Origin: Kribbella voronezhensis
GTDB lineage: Bacteria; Actinomycetota; Actinomycetes; Propionibacteriales; Kribbellaceae
Length of the DNA: 64,000 nt
Assembly (NCBI RefSeq): GCF_004365175.1
Contig: NZ_SOCE01000002.1
Span: 372,001-436,000, forward strand
Direction: 5' to 3'
Part shown: one piece after another, positions 27,081-35,246 of the stretch
Layout of the letters: every line of letters starts with the position of its first letter
How positions within the stretch are numbered: the stretch's first letter is position 1
Position numbers and translations under genes: made by a program
The notes under the pieces: generated by a model
Seen by the model: only the letters and a program-made list of their open reading frames with translations
What the model was told of the DNA's origin: nothing
Databases searched by the model: none

Positions 27081-29573
27081 ATGGCACTGACGAAACTCAC
27101 CTCGCGCTTCCGCCGGCTCCTGCAGCGCCCCGGCTCGATCGACCTCGGCCCGTACGAGCGGCTGACCCAGTTGGTCGCCGAGGCGGAGGAGTCGGTCCAG
27201 GGCCTGTCCGACGACGAGCTCACCGAGGTCGTCACCGAGATGCGGACGACCGGTGGGCTGGACGAGGACAACCTGATCGAGTTCCTCGCGCTGGCCCGCG
27301 AGGCGGGCAAGCGCGCGATCGGCGAGCGGGCGTTCGACGGCCAGATCGTCGGCGCCCTGGCGCTGCTGCGCGGCCGGATCGTCGAGATGGCCACCGGTGA
27401 GGGCAAGACGCTGGCAGGTGCCTTCGCCGCCGCCGGGTACGCGATCGGTGGCCGGCGCGTTCAGGTGATGGCCGTGAACGACTACCTGGCCCAGCGCGAC
27501 GCCGAGTGGATGGGCCCGATCTACGCCCTGCTCGGTGTCACCGTGAGCCACATCGGCCAGGCCTCGACGCCGGAGGAGCGCCGCGCGGCGTACCAGGCGG
27601 AGGTCTGCTACGCCCCGGTCACCGAGCTGGGCTTCGACGTACTGCGGGATCGGCTCGTCACCGACGTCGCGGACCGGGTCACTGTGAAGCCTGACGTCGC
27701 ACTGGTCGACGAGGCGGACTCGGTGCTGATCGACGAGGCTCGCGTGCCGCTGGTGCTGGCCGGCGCGACCCGGACCGAGGAACTCGACGACGACGTGGTG
27801 GCGCTCGTCCGCACGCTGCGGGCCGGGGTCGACTACGAGATCGACGGCGACGGCCGGACCGTGGCGCTGACGGACAAGGGCACCGACACGGTCGAGAAGC
27901 ACCTCGGTGACATCAACCTGTACGAGGACGAGAACCTCGACCGGCTCACCCAGATCAACGTCGCGCTGCACGCCGAAGTACTGCTGCGCAAGGACGTCGA
28001 CTACCTGGTGCGCGACGGCAAGGTCAGCTTGATCAACAACAGCCGCGGCCGGATCGCCAAGCTGCAGCGCTGGCCCGACGGCCTGCAGGCGGCCGTGGAG
28101 GCCAAGGAAGCTGTGCCGATCAGTGACTCCGGTGAGGTGCTGGACAGCATCACGGTGCAGGCGCTGGTCAGCAGCTACCCGACCCTTTGCGGCATGACCG
28201 GTACGGCGGTCGTCGTCGGCGAGCAGTTGCAGGAGTTCTACAACGTCGAGGTGGCGGTGGTGCCGCCGAACAAGCCGAACATCCGGATCGACGAGGCGGA
28301 CCGGCTGTACCTGACCATCGAGCAGAAGAACGTCGCGCTGGTCGAGCACATCAAGGAGATCCACGAGACCGGGCGGCCGATCCTGATCGGGACGCACAGT
28401 GTCGAGGAGTCCGAGCAGCTCAGCGAGCGGCTCGAGGCCGCCGAGGTGCCGCACGTCGTCCTGAACGCCAAGAACGACGCCGAGGAGGCCGCGATCGTGG
28501 CCGAGGCCGGCGTACCGGAGACCGTGACGGTGTCGACCCAGATGGCCGGCCGCGGTACCGACATCCGGCTGGGTGGGCGCGACGGTTCGCACGACAAGGA
28601 CCGCGCCGCAGAGCTCGGTGGGCTGTATGTGATCGGGACCGGCCTGCACGCGTCGCAGCGGCTCGACGACCAGCTCCGCGGTCGTGCCGGGCGGCAGGGC
28701 GACCCGGGCGGATCGCTGTTCTTCGCCAGCCTCGGCGACGAACTCGTCACCCGGTACTCCGTGACCTCGGGTCTGCGCCCGTCGCCCGACGAGACCGGCC
28801 GACTGACCGACCGCAAGGCGATCGCGATGCTGGAGCACTCCCAGCGGGTCGCCGACGGCGCGAACGCCGAGCTGCACCGTACGACGTGGTCGTACCACCG
28901 GCTCACCGGGCAGCAGCGCGCGATCCTGCTCGACACCCGCGAGAAGGTGCTGACCGAGGATCTCGCCGCCGAGGAACTCGCCGAGCGGGCCAAGGAGCGG
29001 TACGACGAGTTGGTCGAGGAGATCGGCGAGGACAAGGTGAAGGACGCGGCGCGCAAGATCGCGCTGCACCACCTGGACCGGAAGTGGACCGACCACCTCG
29101 CCTACCTCGCGGACCTGCGCGAAGGCATCCACCTGCGTTCGCTGGCCGGCGGCATCGTGCACATGAAGCCGATCGACGAGTTCAACAAGTCCGCGATCGC
29201 GTCGTTCGACCCGCTGATCGCGGACGCCTGGAACGACGCGGCCGAGACCTTCAAGGAAGCCGAGATCACCGCCGACGGCTTCGACGAGGAGGCCTCCGGC
29301 GTACCGCGTCCGACGGCGACCTGGACCTATCTGGTCAACGACAACCCGTTCGGCACCGAGGCCGACCGCATCCTCGGCCGGCTCCGCAACGCCATCAAGC
29401 CGGGCGCCGCGGCGGAGTCGGAGGAGATCCTGCCGGAGGAGTTCGAAGAACTCCCCGAGGAACTCCGCGACCTGGACGACGACGACCTGTCCGACGAGCT
29501 GCCGGAGGAACTCCGCGAGGCGGACTCGGGGGATGACGCGTCGGACGCCAAGAAGGCCGACGACAAGGACTGA
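27081..29573 (+). CDS. secA2: Accessory preprotein translocase ATPase SecA2
   Basis: An 830-residue DEAD-like motor of the SecA family. Walker A ATGEGKT is at 104-110, a DEAD-box-like VDEADSVLIDEARVP follows, and the second motor domain ends QLRGRAGRQGDPGGS. It is shorter than housekeeping SecA and lacks the Cys-rich zinc-binding C-terminus. Instead it ends in a strongly acidic tail with repeated LPEEL units. This matches the actinobacterial SecA2 that exports a subset of proteins. ATG 27081 has GGAGA four bases upstream; GTG 27057 is an alternative. The canonical secA is outside the window. Confidence 0.9.
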   Translation: MALTKLTSRFRRLLQRPGSIDLGPYERLTQLVAEAEESVQGLSDDELTEVVTEMRTTGGLDEDNLIEFLALAREAGKRAIGERAFDGQIVGALALLRGRIVEMATGEGKTLAGAFAAAGYAIGGRRVQVMAVNDYLAQRDAEWMGPIYALLGVTVSHIGQASTPEERRAAYQAEVCYAPVTELGFDVLRDRLVTDVADRVTVKPDVALVDEADSVLIDEARVPLVLAGATRTEELDDDVVALVRTLRAGVDYEIDGDGRTVALTDKGTDTVEKHLGDINLYEDENLDRLTQINVALHAEVLLRKDVDYLVRDGKVSLINNSRGRIAKLQRWPDGLQAAVEAKEAVPISDSGEVLDSITVQALVSSYPTLCGMTGTAVVVGEQLQEFYNVEVAVVPPNKPNIRIDEADRLYLTIEQKNVALVEHIKEIHETGRPILIGTHSVEESEQLSERLEAAEVPHVVLNAKNDAEEAAIVAEAGVPETVTVSTQMAGRGTDIRLGGRDGSHDKDRAAELGGLYVIGTGLHASQRLDDQLRGRAGRQGDPGGSLFFASLGDELVTRYSVTSGLRPSPDETGRLTDRKAIAMLEHSQRVADGANAELHRTTWSYHRLTGQQRAILLDTREKVLTEDLAAEELAERAKERYDELVEEIGEDKVKDAARKIALHHLDRKWTDHLAYLADLREGIHLRSLAGGIVHMKPIDEFNKSAIASFDPLIADAWNDAAETFKEAEITADGFDEEASGVPRPTATWTYLVNDNPFGTEADRILGRLRNAIKPGAAAESEEILPEEFEELPEELRDLDDDDLSDELPEELREADSGDDASDAKKADDKD

Positions 29574-29579
29574 CGACCG

Positions 29580-29620
29580 GCGAGCAGCCAGCCTCAGGAA
29601 GGGCTGTCTGCTCGCTGTTT
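29580..29620. terminator. Bidirectional terminator between secA2 and the GGDEF gene
   Basis: GCGAGCAGCCAGCC can pair with GGGCTGTCTGCTCGC (one mismatch), followed by TGTTT on the + strand. It lies between two converging genes and could serve both. Confidence 0.6.
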
Positions 29621-29621
29621 C

Positions 29622-30935
29622 TCAGGAGTTGACGCCGGGGGCGGTGACGACGCGGTTGCGCCCGGCGTTCTTGGCGGCGTACGTCGCCGTATCTGCCGCG
29701 AGCAGCAAAGCGTCCATGCTGAGACCCGCGACGGGATAGGTCGCGGTGCCGATCGAGCAGGTCAGTCCGTCCACGGTCGCGGACCCCGACTGAGTGGTGA
29801 CGCCGACCGAGAGACTCGCGATCCGGCGGCGGATGCGCTCGGCTGCTTCCGCTGTCTCGCCCACGCTGGTCTTGGGGAGCAGGATCGCGAACTCCTCGCC
29901 GCCGAGCCGACCGACCAGATCGTCGGTGCGGACCTCGTGCTTCAGTTCCGCCGCGATCGCCTTCAGGACCTGGTCGCCGGCCTGGTGACCGTAGGTGTCG
30001 TTGATGGCCTTGAAGTGGTCCAGGTCGAGATAGAGCACGCCGAGTGAGGTGTGCTCGTGCTCGGCGCGCCCCAGTTCCTTGGTGGCGATCTCGTGCCAGA
30101 ACACGGTGTTCGCCAGGCCGGTGTGCGGATCGGTGCGGGCCGCGAACTGGAACTGGCCGACGAGCAACGAGCGGTGCAGACCCAGCACGGTGACCAGCAG
30201 GGCGACGATCAGCCAGGGCTGATAGGTCAGCAGGGTCGCCGTGGCGACGCCGAGCCCGAGAGCTCCGAACACGATGAGCTGGTCGGAGAGTTGCCCGAGT
30301 GCCTTGCGGCCGTTGGCCTCTGGATTGGACAGCAGCACGGCGCCGACGACCAGGGCGAAGTTGATGAACCAGTACGCGACCGCGGCGACTGTGACAGTGA
30401 CCAGCCCCAGCGCGCCGGGTGGCAGATCGGGATAGGTGGCGGGGCTGATCGCGTTGATACAGACGCCGGCCGCCGCCGCACCCAGCAGAACGGTCGCGGT
30501 GGAGAACGCCCAGCGATAGGGCGGAACTCGACGCAGCCGCAGCCACGAGTGCAGATACACCCAGAGGATCAGCGCGACGGCCAGCGGCGGGGGAAGGCTC
30601 AGCACCGCGGCGAACGTCCACATCCCCTTGAGATTCGCGTAGGGGACGCCCTCGGTGGCGTGCCAGCGGATCCGCTCGATGCCGTGACTGGCCTCGACAT
30701 GGACGGCGGACAGCAGCGCGAGCACCGCGAGCCGGATCCAGTCGCCTGAGCCGATGTCGACGATCCGCGCGGTCACGCCGACGACGACGAGTGCCAGCAG
30801 GTCGACCGCCAGCACATACCCCAGGACAATCGGAGGCGCAGACCACAAGGCCCACTGGGTGGGGGTCCAGGACCGGCGGGCGTCATTGCGGCGACGATTT
30901 CTGCGCCGCAGGTTCCAGTGCCGGATACTCGTCAT
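29622..30935 (-). CDS. Membrane-bound diguanylate cyclase (GGDEF)
   Basis: A 437-residue protein with a basic N-terminus (WNLRRRNRRRNDARR), about seven to eight TM helices (about 30-260) and a C-terminal GGDEF domain. The active-site motif is GGEEF at 345-349, preceded by DLDHFKAINDTYGHQAGD, so cyclic-di-GMP synthesis is expected. The sensor part resembles uncharacterised MASE-like integral membrane domains. ATG 30935 (minus strand) has GGGGGA eight bases upstream and removes a Ser/Arg-rich leader that a longer frame would add. c-di-GMP is the ligand of BldD, whose gene is also in this window. Confidence 0.9.
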   Translation of the reverse strand: MTSIRHWNLRRRNRRRNDARRSWTPTQWALWSAPPIVLGYVLAVDLLALVVVGVTARIVDIGSGDWIRLAVLALLSAVHVEASHGIERIRWHATEGVPYANLKGMWTFAAVLSLPPPLAVALILWVYLHSWLRLRRVPPYRWAFSTATVLLGAAAAGVCINAISPATYPDLPPGALGLVTVTVAAVAYWFINFALVVGAVLLSNPEANGRKALGQLSDQLIVFGALGLGVATATLLTYQPWLIVALLVTVLGLHRSLLVGQFQFAARTDPHTGLANTVFWHEIATKELGRAEHEHTSLGVLYLDLDHFKAINDTYGHQAGDQVLKAIAAELKHEVRTDDLVGRLGGEEFAILLPKTSVGETAEAAERIRRRIASLSVGVTTQSGSATVDGLTCSIGTATYPVAGLSMDALLLAADTATYAAKNAGRNRVVTAPGVNS

Positions 30936-31122
30936 GAAACGTTTCCCCCAAACCCCACTCGTCCTCACAGCCAGCGTAAACGCGATATCACGCAATGTCA
31001 TCGCGCCGGCGGCTTCCTGTGGACGATCCGGACAGCGGGAGGAGGTGCGTCGCGATGCGGAACAACGACTGGACCTGATCCATTCACCGCCTGCCACCGC
31101 CATCCCTCGGTCGACCAGCAGC
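30936..31122. other. Gap between the GGDEF and MFS genes
   Basis: No gene is supported here. GAAACGTTTC at 30936-30945 is a perfect palindrome that abuts the GGDEF start codon and overlaps its ribosome-binding region. Both flanking genes point the same way (minus strand). Confidence 0.4.
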
Positions 31123-32352
31123 CTACGGGCGTTGGTAGCCGCGGGCGCCGCCGGCTGCGAAGGCGATTCCACAGAGACCAGCAGCCGCGACGACCAGAGG
31201 TGGCTGCCACTGGTCGGCCGCCGCCCCGGCGACCAGGACCCCTATGCCCTGAGAGACGATCAGCGCAGTGCGGGCCAGGCCGATTGCCTGACCGCGCTGC
31301 GCGTCCGGGATGTCTTGGACGAAGGTGGCCTGGGCTGTCACCAGGTAGGCCGCCGACAGTCCTGACAATGCCCAGAGCGCGACGGTGGGCCACAGCCCGG
31401 GCTCGAAGACGCAGAAGACGAGGGGTACGCACGTTCCGATCGCGAGGCGTCCCATCCAGGCCTGCCGCCGTGACGGGATCATGCGTGAGAACAGCAGGAT
31501 GCCCACCACCTGCCCGGCAGGGTTCGCCGCGAAGAGGACGCCGACCGCCAGTGGCCCGCCACCGACGGCCGCGGCGTACGGGGCGGCTAGGCCCTCTACG
31601 GTGATGTAGAAGCCGGGTACGCAGATCAGTGCGGTCAGGTAGCGCAGTCTGCGGTCGCCCCAGACGAGCCGTGCACCTGCCGACAGCGAACCCCACCAGC
31701 TCGGCTTCACGGCCGGATCGGCCCCGACAGGCACAGGCCGTTCCCGTACGCCGAGTTGCAGGAGCACCGCCGACAGCGCAAAGGAAGCGGCGTTGAGAGC
31801 AAGCGCCTGACTCGTACCGAGTGCCGCAACCAAGCTGCCACCGGTGACGAACCCGATGAGCTGCGCGGTCTGACTGGTGACAGCAGACAACCCTGTTGCT
31901 GCTTTGAACTTGTCACCGGTCATGATCGACGCCAACATCGCCGCGCGCGCTGACTGGAAGGGCGCCGCGAGCAGCTGTACTACGACCAGCAGTACGCACA
32001 GGATCCACAGCGGTGCGCCGGGGATCGCCATCAACGCGACCAGTACCGCACGGGCGGCGTCGCAGCTGACCATGACCCGGCGACGGGGATAGCGGTCGGC
32101 CAGACCGGACAGCAGCGGGCCACCGGCGATGTCCGGCAGGAACGTGAGTGCATAGGTGAGCGCAGACAGCCCGGCCGATCCCGTCCGGTCGAACACCAGG
32201 ATGGCGAGCGCGACGCGCGCTAGCTGGTCACCGATCACAGACCCCAGCAAGGCCGCCCACAACCACCGGAACTCGGCCACGGCGAACACTTCGCGATACG
32301 TGGCCGGCCTGTCGGCAGGGTCGGTCGTAGCGGGGTCACGGGGGCGGACCAT
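31123..32352 (-). CDS. Major facilitator superfamily transporter
   Basis: A 409-residue MFS protein with about twelve TM helices. The conserved loop 2-3 motif is seen as GLADRYPRRRVMV. The overall pattern resembles the enterobactin-exporter/MFS_3 group of drug or siderophore exporters; the substrate is unknown. ATG 32352 is preferred: no RBS is visible, but TACTTT on the minus strand starts 13 nt upstream and would give a leaderless transcript. TTG 32361 is a weaker alternative. It is divergent from rarA across 270 bp containing a long inverted repeat. Confidence 0.85.
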   Translation of the reverse strand: MVRPRDPATTDPADRPATYREVFAVAEFRWLWAALLGSVIGDQLARVALAILVFDRTGSAGLSALTYALTFLPDIAGGPLLSGLADRYPRRRVMVSCDAARAVLVALMAIPGAPLWILCVLLVVVQLLAAPFQSARAAMLASIMTGDKFKAATGLSAVTSQTAQLIGFVTGGSLVAALGTSQALALNAASFALSAVLLQLGVRERPVPVGADPAVKPSWWGSLSAGARLVWGDRRLRYLTALICVPGFYITVEGLAAPYAAAVGGGPLAVGVLFAANPAGQVVGILLFSRMIPSRRQAWMGRLAIGTCVPLVFCVFEPGLWPTVALWALSGLSAAYLVTAQATFVQDIPDAQRGQAIGLARTALIVSQGIGVLVAGAAADQWQPPLVVAAAGLCGIAFAAGGARGYQRP

Positions 32353-32448
32353 GCCGTTCAAAGTACCGAGCCCCCAGGACCCGTGCTTTCCCCGCCGGTG
32401 AGCCGTTACCGCTTCGACGCCGTACCAGGTAAAAGAGCGCCCCTACGT

Positions 32449-32548
32449 GTACCGACGGACAGGAGGTGTCGTGTGTACGGCGGATTGCCACCCCTCCTCC
32501 GATCCTCACCGAGGGCGCCACCTGAGCACACCTCCTGTCCGTCGGTAC
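32449..32548. repeat. 100-bp element with perfect 21-bp inverted ends
   Basis: The 21 bases at 32449-32469 (GTACCGACGGACAGGAGGTG plus T) are the exact reverse complement of 32528-32548, separated by 58 bp. No target-site duplication is visible. It lies in the divergent MFS-rarA promoter region, upstream of the rarA -10. It could be a miniature mobile element, a paired regulator site or a structured RNA. Confidence 0.75.
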
Positions 32549-32610
32549 GCCGCCGCGGGCCGCCGCGGGCCGGCGGGGACGCGGGGCGCGGGGTTGTCGG
32601 TGGGCGTCTG

Positions 32611-32616
32611 TAGGCT
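32611..32616 (+). promoter_or_regulatory. -10 element of rarA (leaderless)
   Basis: TAGGCT starts exactly 12 nt before GTG 32623, and there is no RBS. A leaderless mRNA is predicted. Confidence 0.5.
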
Positions 32617-32622
32617 CGTCGG

Positions 32623-34080
32623 GTGAGTGATGGTCTGTTCGATCTGCCTGGGAGCCCCGCGCCTGCCCGAGGTGGCGGGAGTCTGGCGGATGCCGACCAC
32701 ACCTCGGCTCCGCTGGCGGTCCGGATGCGGCCGCGCAGCCTGGACGAGTTGGTCGGCCAGCAGCACCTGCTGGCGCCCGGGTCGCCGTTGCGGCGGCTGG
32801 TCGAAGGCGACCAGCCGATGTCGTTGCTGCTGTGGGGTCCGCCCGGCACGGGGAAGACCACGATCGCGGCCGTCGTGTCGCACGCGACCAACCGGAAGTT
32901 CGTCGAGTTGTCGGCTGTCACGGCCGGAGTGAAGGAAGTCCGGCAGGTGATCGACGGCGCGCGCCGGGATCTGTCCCGCCCGGGCAACACCGTCGAGACC
33001 GTGCTGTTCATCGACGAGGTGCACCGCTTCACCAAAGCTCAGCAGGACGCGTTGCTGCCCGGCGTGGAGAACCGCTGGGTCACCCTCGTCGCAGCGACCA
33101 CGGAGAACCCGTTCTTCTCGGTCATCTCGCCGCTGTTGTCGCGGTCGCTGCTGCTGACGCTGGAGTCCCTCACCGACGACGACATCGCAGTACTGCTTGA
33201 TCGGGCGCTCGAGGACGAGCGCGGGCTGAACGGCGAATACGAACTGGCCGACGACGCGCGCGACCACCTGCTGCGGATGGCCGGGGGAGACGCGCGACGA
33301 GCGCTCACCTACCTGGAAGCAGCCGCCGGCGGCGCCAAGGCGAAAGCGAGCGCGGAAGCCGCGAAGACGCGGTCGTCCGCAAACCGCGACAACGCGAAGT
33401 CCACCGAGGACGGCGACGGCGCGGAGGGCGACGTCGTACGGCGTGCTGTGATCGATCTGAAGACGCTGGAGACCGCGGTCGACCGGGCCGCGGTGCGGTA
33501 CGACCGGGCCGGTGACCAGCACTACGACGTGGCGTCGGCGTTGATCAAGTCGATCCGCGGCTCCGACGTCGACGCCGCGATGCATTACCTGGCCCGCATG
33601 ATCGAGGCCGGTGAGGATCCTCGGTTCATCGCCCGGCGCCTGGTGATCTCGGCCAGTGAGGACATCGGCATGGGCGACCCGACCGCCCTCGGCGTCGCGG
33701 TCGCGGCGGCCGACGCGGTCCAGTTGATCGGTATGCCGGAAGCCCGGATCAACCTCGCCCAGGCCGTCATCGCCCTCGCCCTGGCACCGAAGTCGAACGC
33801 GGTGATCATGGCGATCGACGCCGCCATCGCCGACGTGAAGGCCGGCAAGGTCGGCCCGGTCCCGGCCCACCTCCGCGACGCGCACTACGCCGGCGCGAAG
33901 AAGATCGGCCACGGCTCGTCGTACCAGTACTCCCACAACGACCCCCGCGGCGTGGTCCCCCAGCAGTACGCCCCGGACGTCGTCGACGACGCCGAGTACT
34001 ACAAGCCCACCCGCCGCGGCGGCGAGGCGACGTACGCCGACCGTCTGGCCGGCATCCGCAAGATCCTGAAAGACCGCTGA
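32623..34080 (+). CDS. rarA: Replication-associated recombination ATPase RarA (MgsA/WRNIP1)
   Basis: A 485-residue AAA+ clamp-loader-like ATPase acting at stalled replication forks. Walker A WGPPGTGKTT is at 71-80, Walker B FIDEVHRF and sensor TTENPFF follow, and the C-terminal MgsA tetramerisation domain includes LIGMPEARINLAQAVI. Residues about 237-270 (KAKASAEAAKTRSSAN and on) are a low-complexity insert between the lid and the C-terminal domain. GTG 32623 lacks an RBS but has a -10 at 32611. The stop overlaps the next start (TGATG). Confidence 0.95.
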   Translation: MSDGLFDLPGSPAPARGGGSLADADHTSAPLAVRMRPRSLDELVGQQHLLAPGSPLRRLVEGDQPMSLLLWGPPGTGKTTIAAVVSHATNRKFVELSAVTAGVKEVRQVIDGARRDLSRPGNTVETVLFIDEVHRFTKAQQDALLPGVENRWVTLVAATTENPFFSVISPLLSRSLLLTLESLTDDDIAVLLDRALEDERGLNGEYELADDARDHLLRMAGGDARRALTYLEAAAGGAKAKASAEAAKTRSSANRDNAKSTEDGDGAEGDVVRRAVIDLKTLETAVDRAAVRYDRAGDQHYDVASALIKSIRGSDVDAAMHYLARMIEAGEDPRFIARRLVISASEDIGMGDPTALGVAVAAADAVQLIGMPEARINLAQAVIALALAPKSNAVIMAIDAAIADVKAGKVGPVPAHLRDAHYAGAKKIGHGSSYQYSHNDPRGVVPQQYAPDVVDDAEYYKPTRRGGEATYADRLAGIRKILKDR

Positions 34081-34442
34081 TGGACCGCGCGGCAGCCCAC
34101 GTCGAGGCCTTCAACCAGGCCGTCACCACCGGCGCCTGGGCCACCTTCGCGACCCGCTTCGCCGAGGACGCCGAGATGTCCTTCCCCGGCCTCCCGATCG
34201 GCCCGTACGCCGGCCGCGCCGCGATCGCCCAGGCCTACCGCGACAACCCGCCCACCGAGACGATGACCATCATCCCCACCGAAGCCGAAGCCGAAGCCGA
34301 AGCGACCCGCGAAGCCGAAGCCGGGGCCACCGGCGAAGCCGACGTGGTCCGCTTCCGCTGGGCCTCGGGCTCCACCGGCTCGATGCGGCTCACCTGGACC
34401 ACCGACGGCCAGGTGCGGGAACTCGCCGTCCGCTTCGACTAG
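34080..34442 (+). CDS. SnoaL/NTF2-like protein with Glu-Ala insert
   Basis: A 120-residue NTF2-like protein (HVEAFNQAVTTGAWATFATRF start, WTTDGQVRELAVRFD end). Between the strands lies an insert EAEAEAEATREAEAGATGEA encoded by tandem GAAGCC units. It is translationally coupled to rarA by a TGATG overlap. Many actinobacteria carry rpsD between rarA and the DUF948 gene; here this small gene takes that position. Function unknown. Confidence 0.72.
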   Translation: MDRAAAHVEAFNQAVTTGAWATFATRFAEDAEMSFPGLPIGPYAGRAAIAQAYRDNPPTETMTIIPTEAEAEAEATREAEAGATGEADVVRFRWASGSTGSMRLTWTTDGQVRELAVRFD

Positions 34443-34582
34443 TCCGGCCTTCCGCGCAAGGGGCTGGACCGAGTTGGTGAGGGACTGTGATGTGGGGGAA
34501 GGTGTCCAGTGGGGGAGTGAGTGGGGACGCGCGATAAAGTCGGGCGGTCCACGAGGTGTCAACGGAAGGTGGATCGTTTCCC

Positions 34583-35005
34583 ATGAGCGTCGGTGAAGTC
34601 GCGGGGCTGATAGCTGCCTGCGCGCTGCTCATCCTGGTGGGGCTGCTGGCCTACCCGATCCTGAAGCTCGGCAAGGTGCTGGACGAGACCCGGATCATGG
34701 TCAAGGGCGTCTCGGATTCCAGCGTGCCGCTGCTCGGTGAGGTGACGAACACCGTGGCGACCACCAACGCCCAGTTGGCGAAGGTGGACGTGATCACCGA
34801 CAACGCGAGCACCGTGACAACCAACGCGGCCGCGCTCACGTCTTTGTTTGCGGCGACGGCCGGCGGTCCGCTGGTGAAGGCGGCCGCTTTCACCTACGGC
34901 GTACGGCGGGCGCTCGGTGAGAGCCAGCGTCGCGATGTCTCCCGCCGGGTGAAGGACGAGATGAAGGCAGAGCGCAAGGCGAAGAAGCGCGGTGACGTGC
35001 GGTGA
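34583..35005 (+). CDS. DUF948-domain membrane protein
   Basis: A 140-residue protein with one N-terminal TM helix (about 5-27) and a helical DUF948 region (VLDETRIMVKGVSDSSVPLLGEV) ending in a basic tail. DUF948 genes sit before alaS in many actinobacteria; the role is unknown. ATG 34583 is preceded by GGAAGGTGG at a rather long distance. GATAAAG near 34532 may be the -10. The stop overlaps the next gene's GTG (GTGA). Confidence 0.85.
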   Translation: MSVGEVAGLIAACALLILVGLLAYPILKLGKVLDETRIMVKGVSDSSVPLLGEVTNTVATTNAQLAKVDVITDNASTVTTNAAALTSLFAATAGGPLVKAAAFTYGVRRALGESQRRDVSRRVKDEMKAERKAKKRGDVR

Positions 35006-35241
35006 AGCGGATCCTGTGGTTCGTGATCGGCACCTTCGTCGGCGTCTACGTGGTGACCCGGCTGAAGAAGCGGGTCCAGGTGCTCGCGCCGGAGAGTCTG
35101 CAGCAGTCGGCGGAGAAGGTGGCGGCCGCGATCCGGCACTTCGGCGACGAGGTGCGGGTCGGGATGGCCGAGCGGGAGACCGAGTTGCGGGACGCGCTCG
35201 GGATCGAAAATACGGAAACTCAGCGTGAGGACTACCGGTAA
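35002..35241 (+). CDS. Small membrane protein (DUF6167-like)
   Basis: A 79-residue protein with one N-terminal TM helix (ILWFVIGTFVGVYVVTRL), then LAPESLQQSAEKVAAAI and a charged helix VRVGMAERETELRDALG. This matches the small DUF6167-type proteins found directly upstream of alaS in Streptomyces and relatives. GTG 35002 overlaps the DUF948 stop by 4 bp, and alaS starts 5 bp after its stop, so the three form an operon. Function unknown. Confidence 0.85.
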   Translation: MKRILWFVIGTFVGVYVVTRLKKRVQVLAPESLQQSAEKVAAAIRHFGDEVRVGMAERETELRDALGIENTETQREDYR

Positions 35242-35246
35242 CACCC

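Noticed and set aside
32449..32548. Insertion sequence ends
   Set aside because: Only 58 bp lie between the arms, no transposase is present and no target-site duplication was found; called an inverted-repeat element instead.
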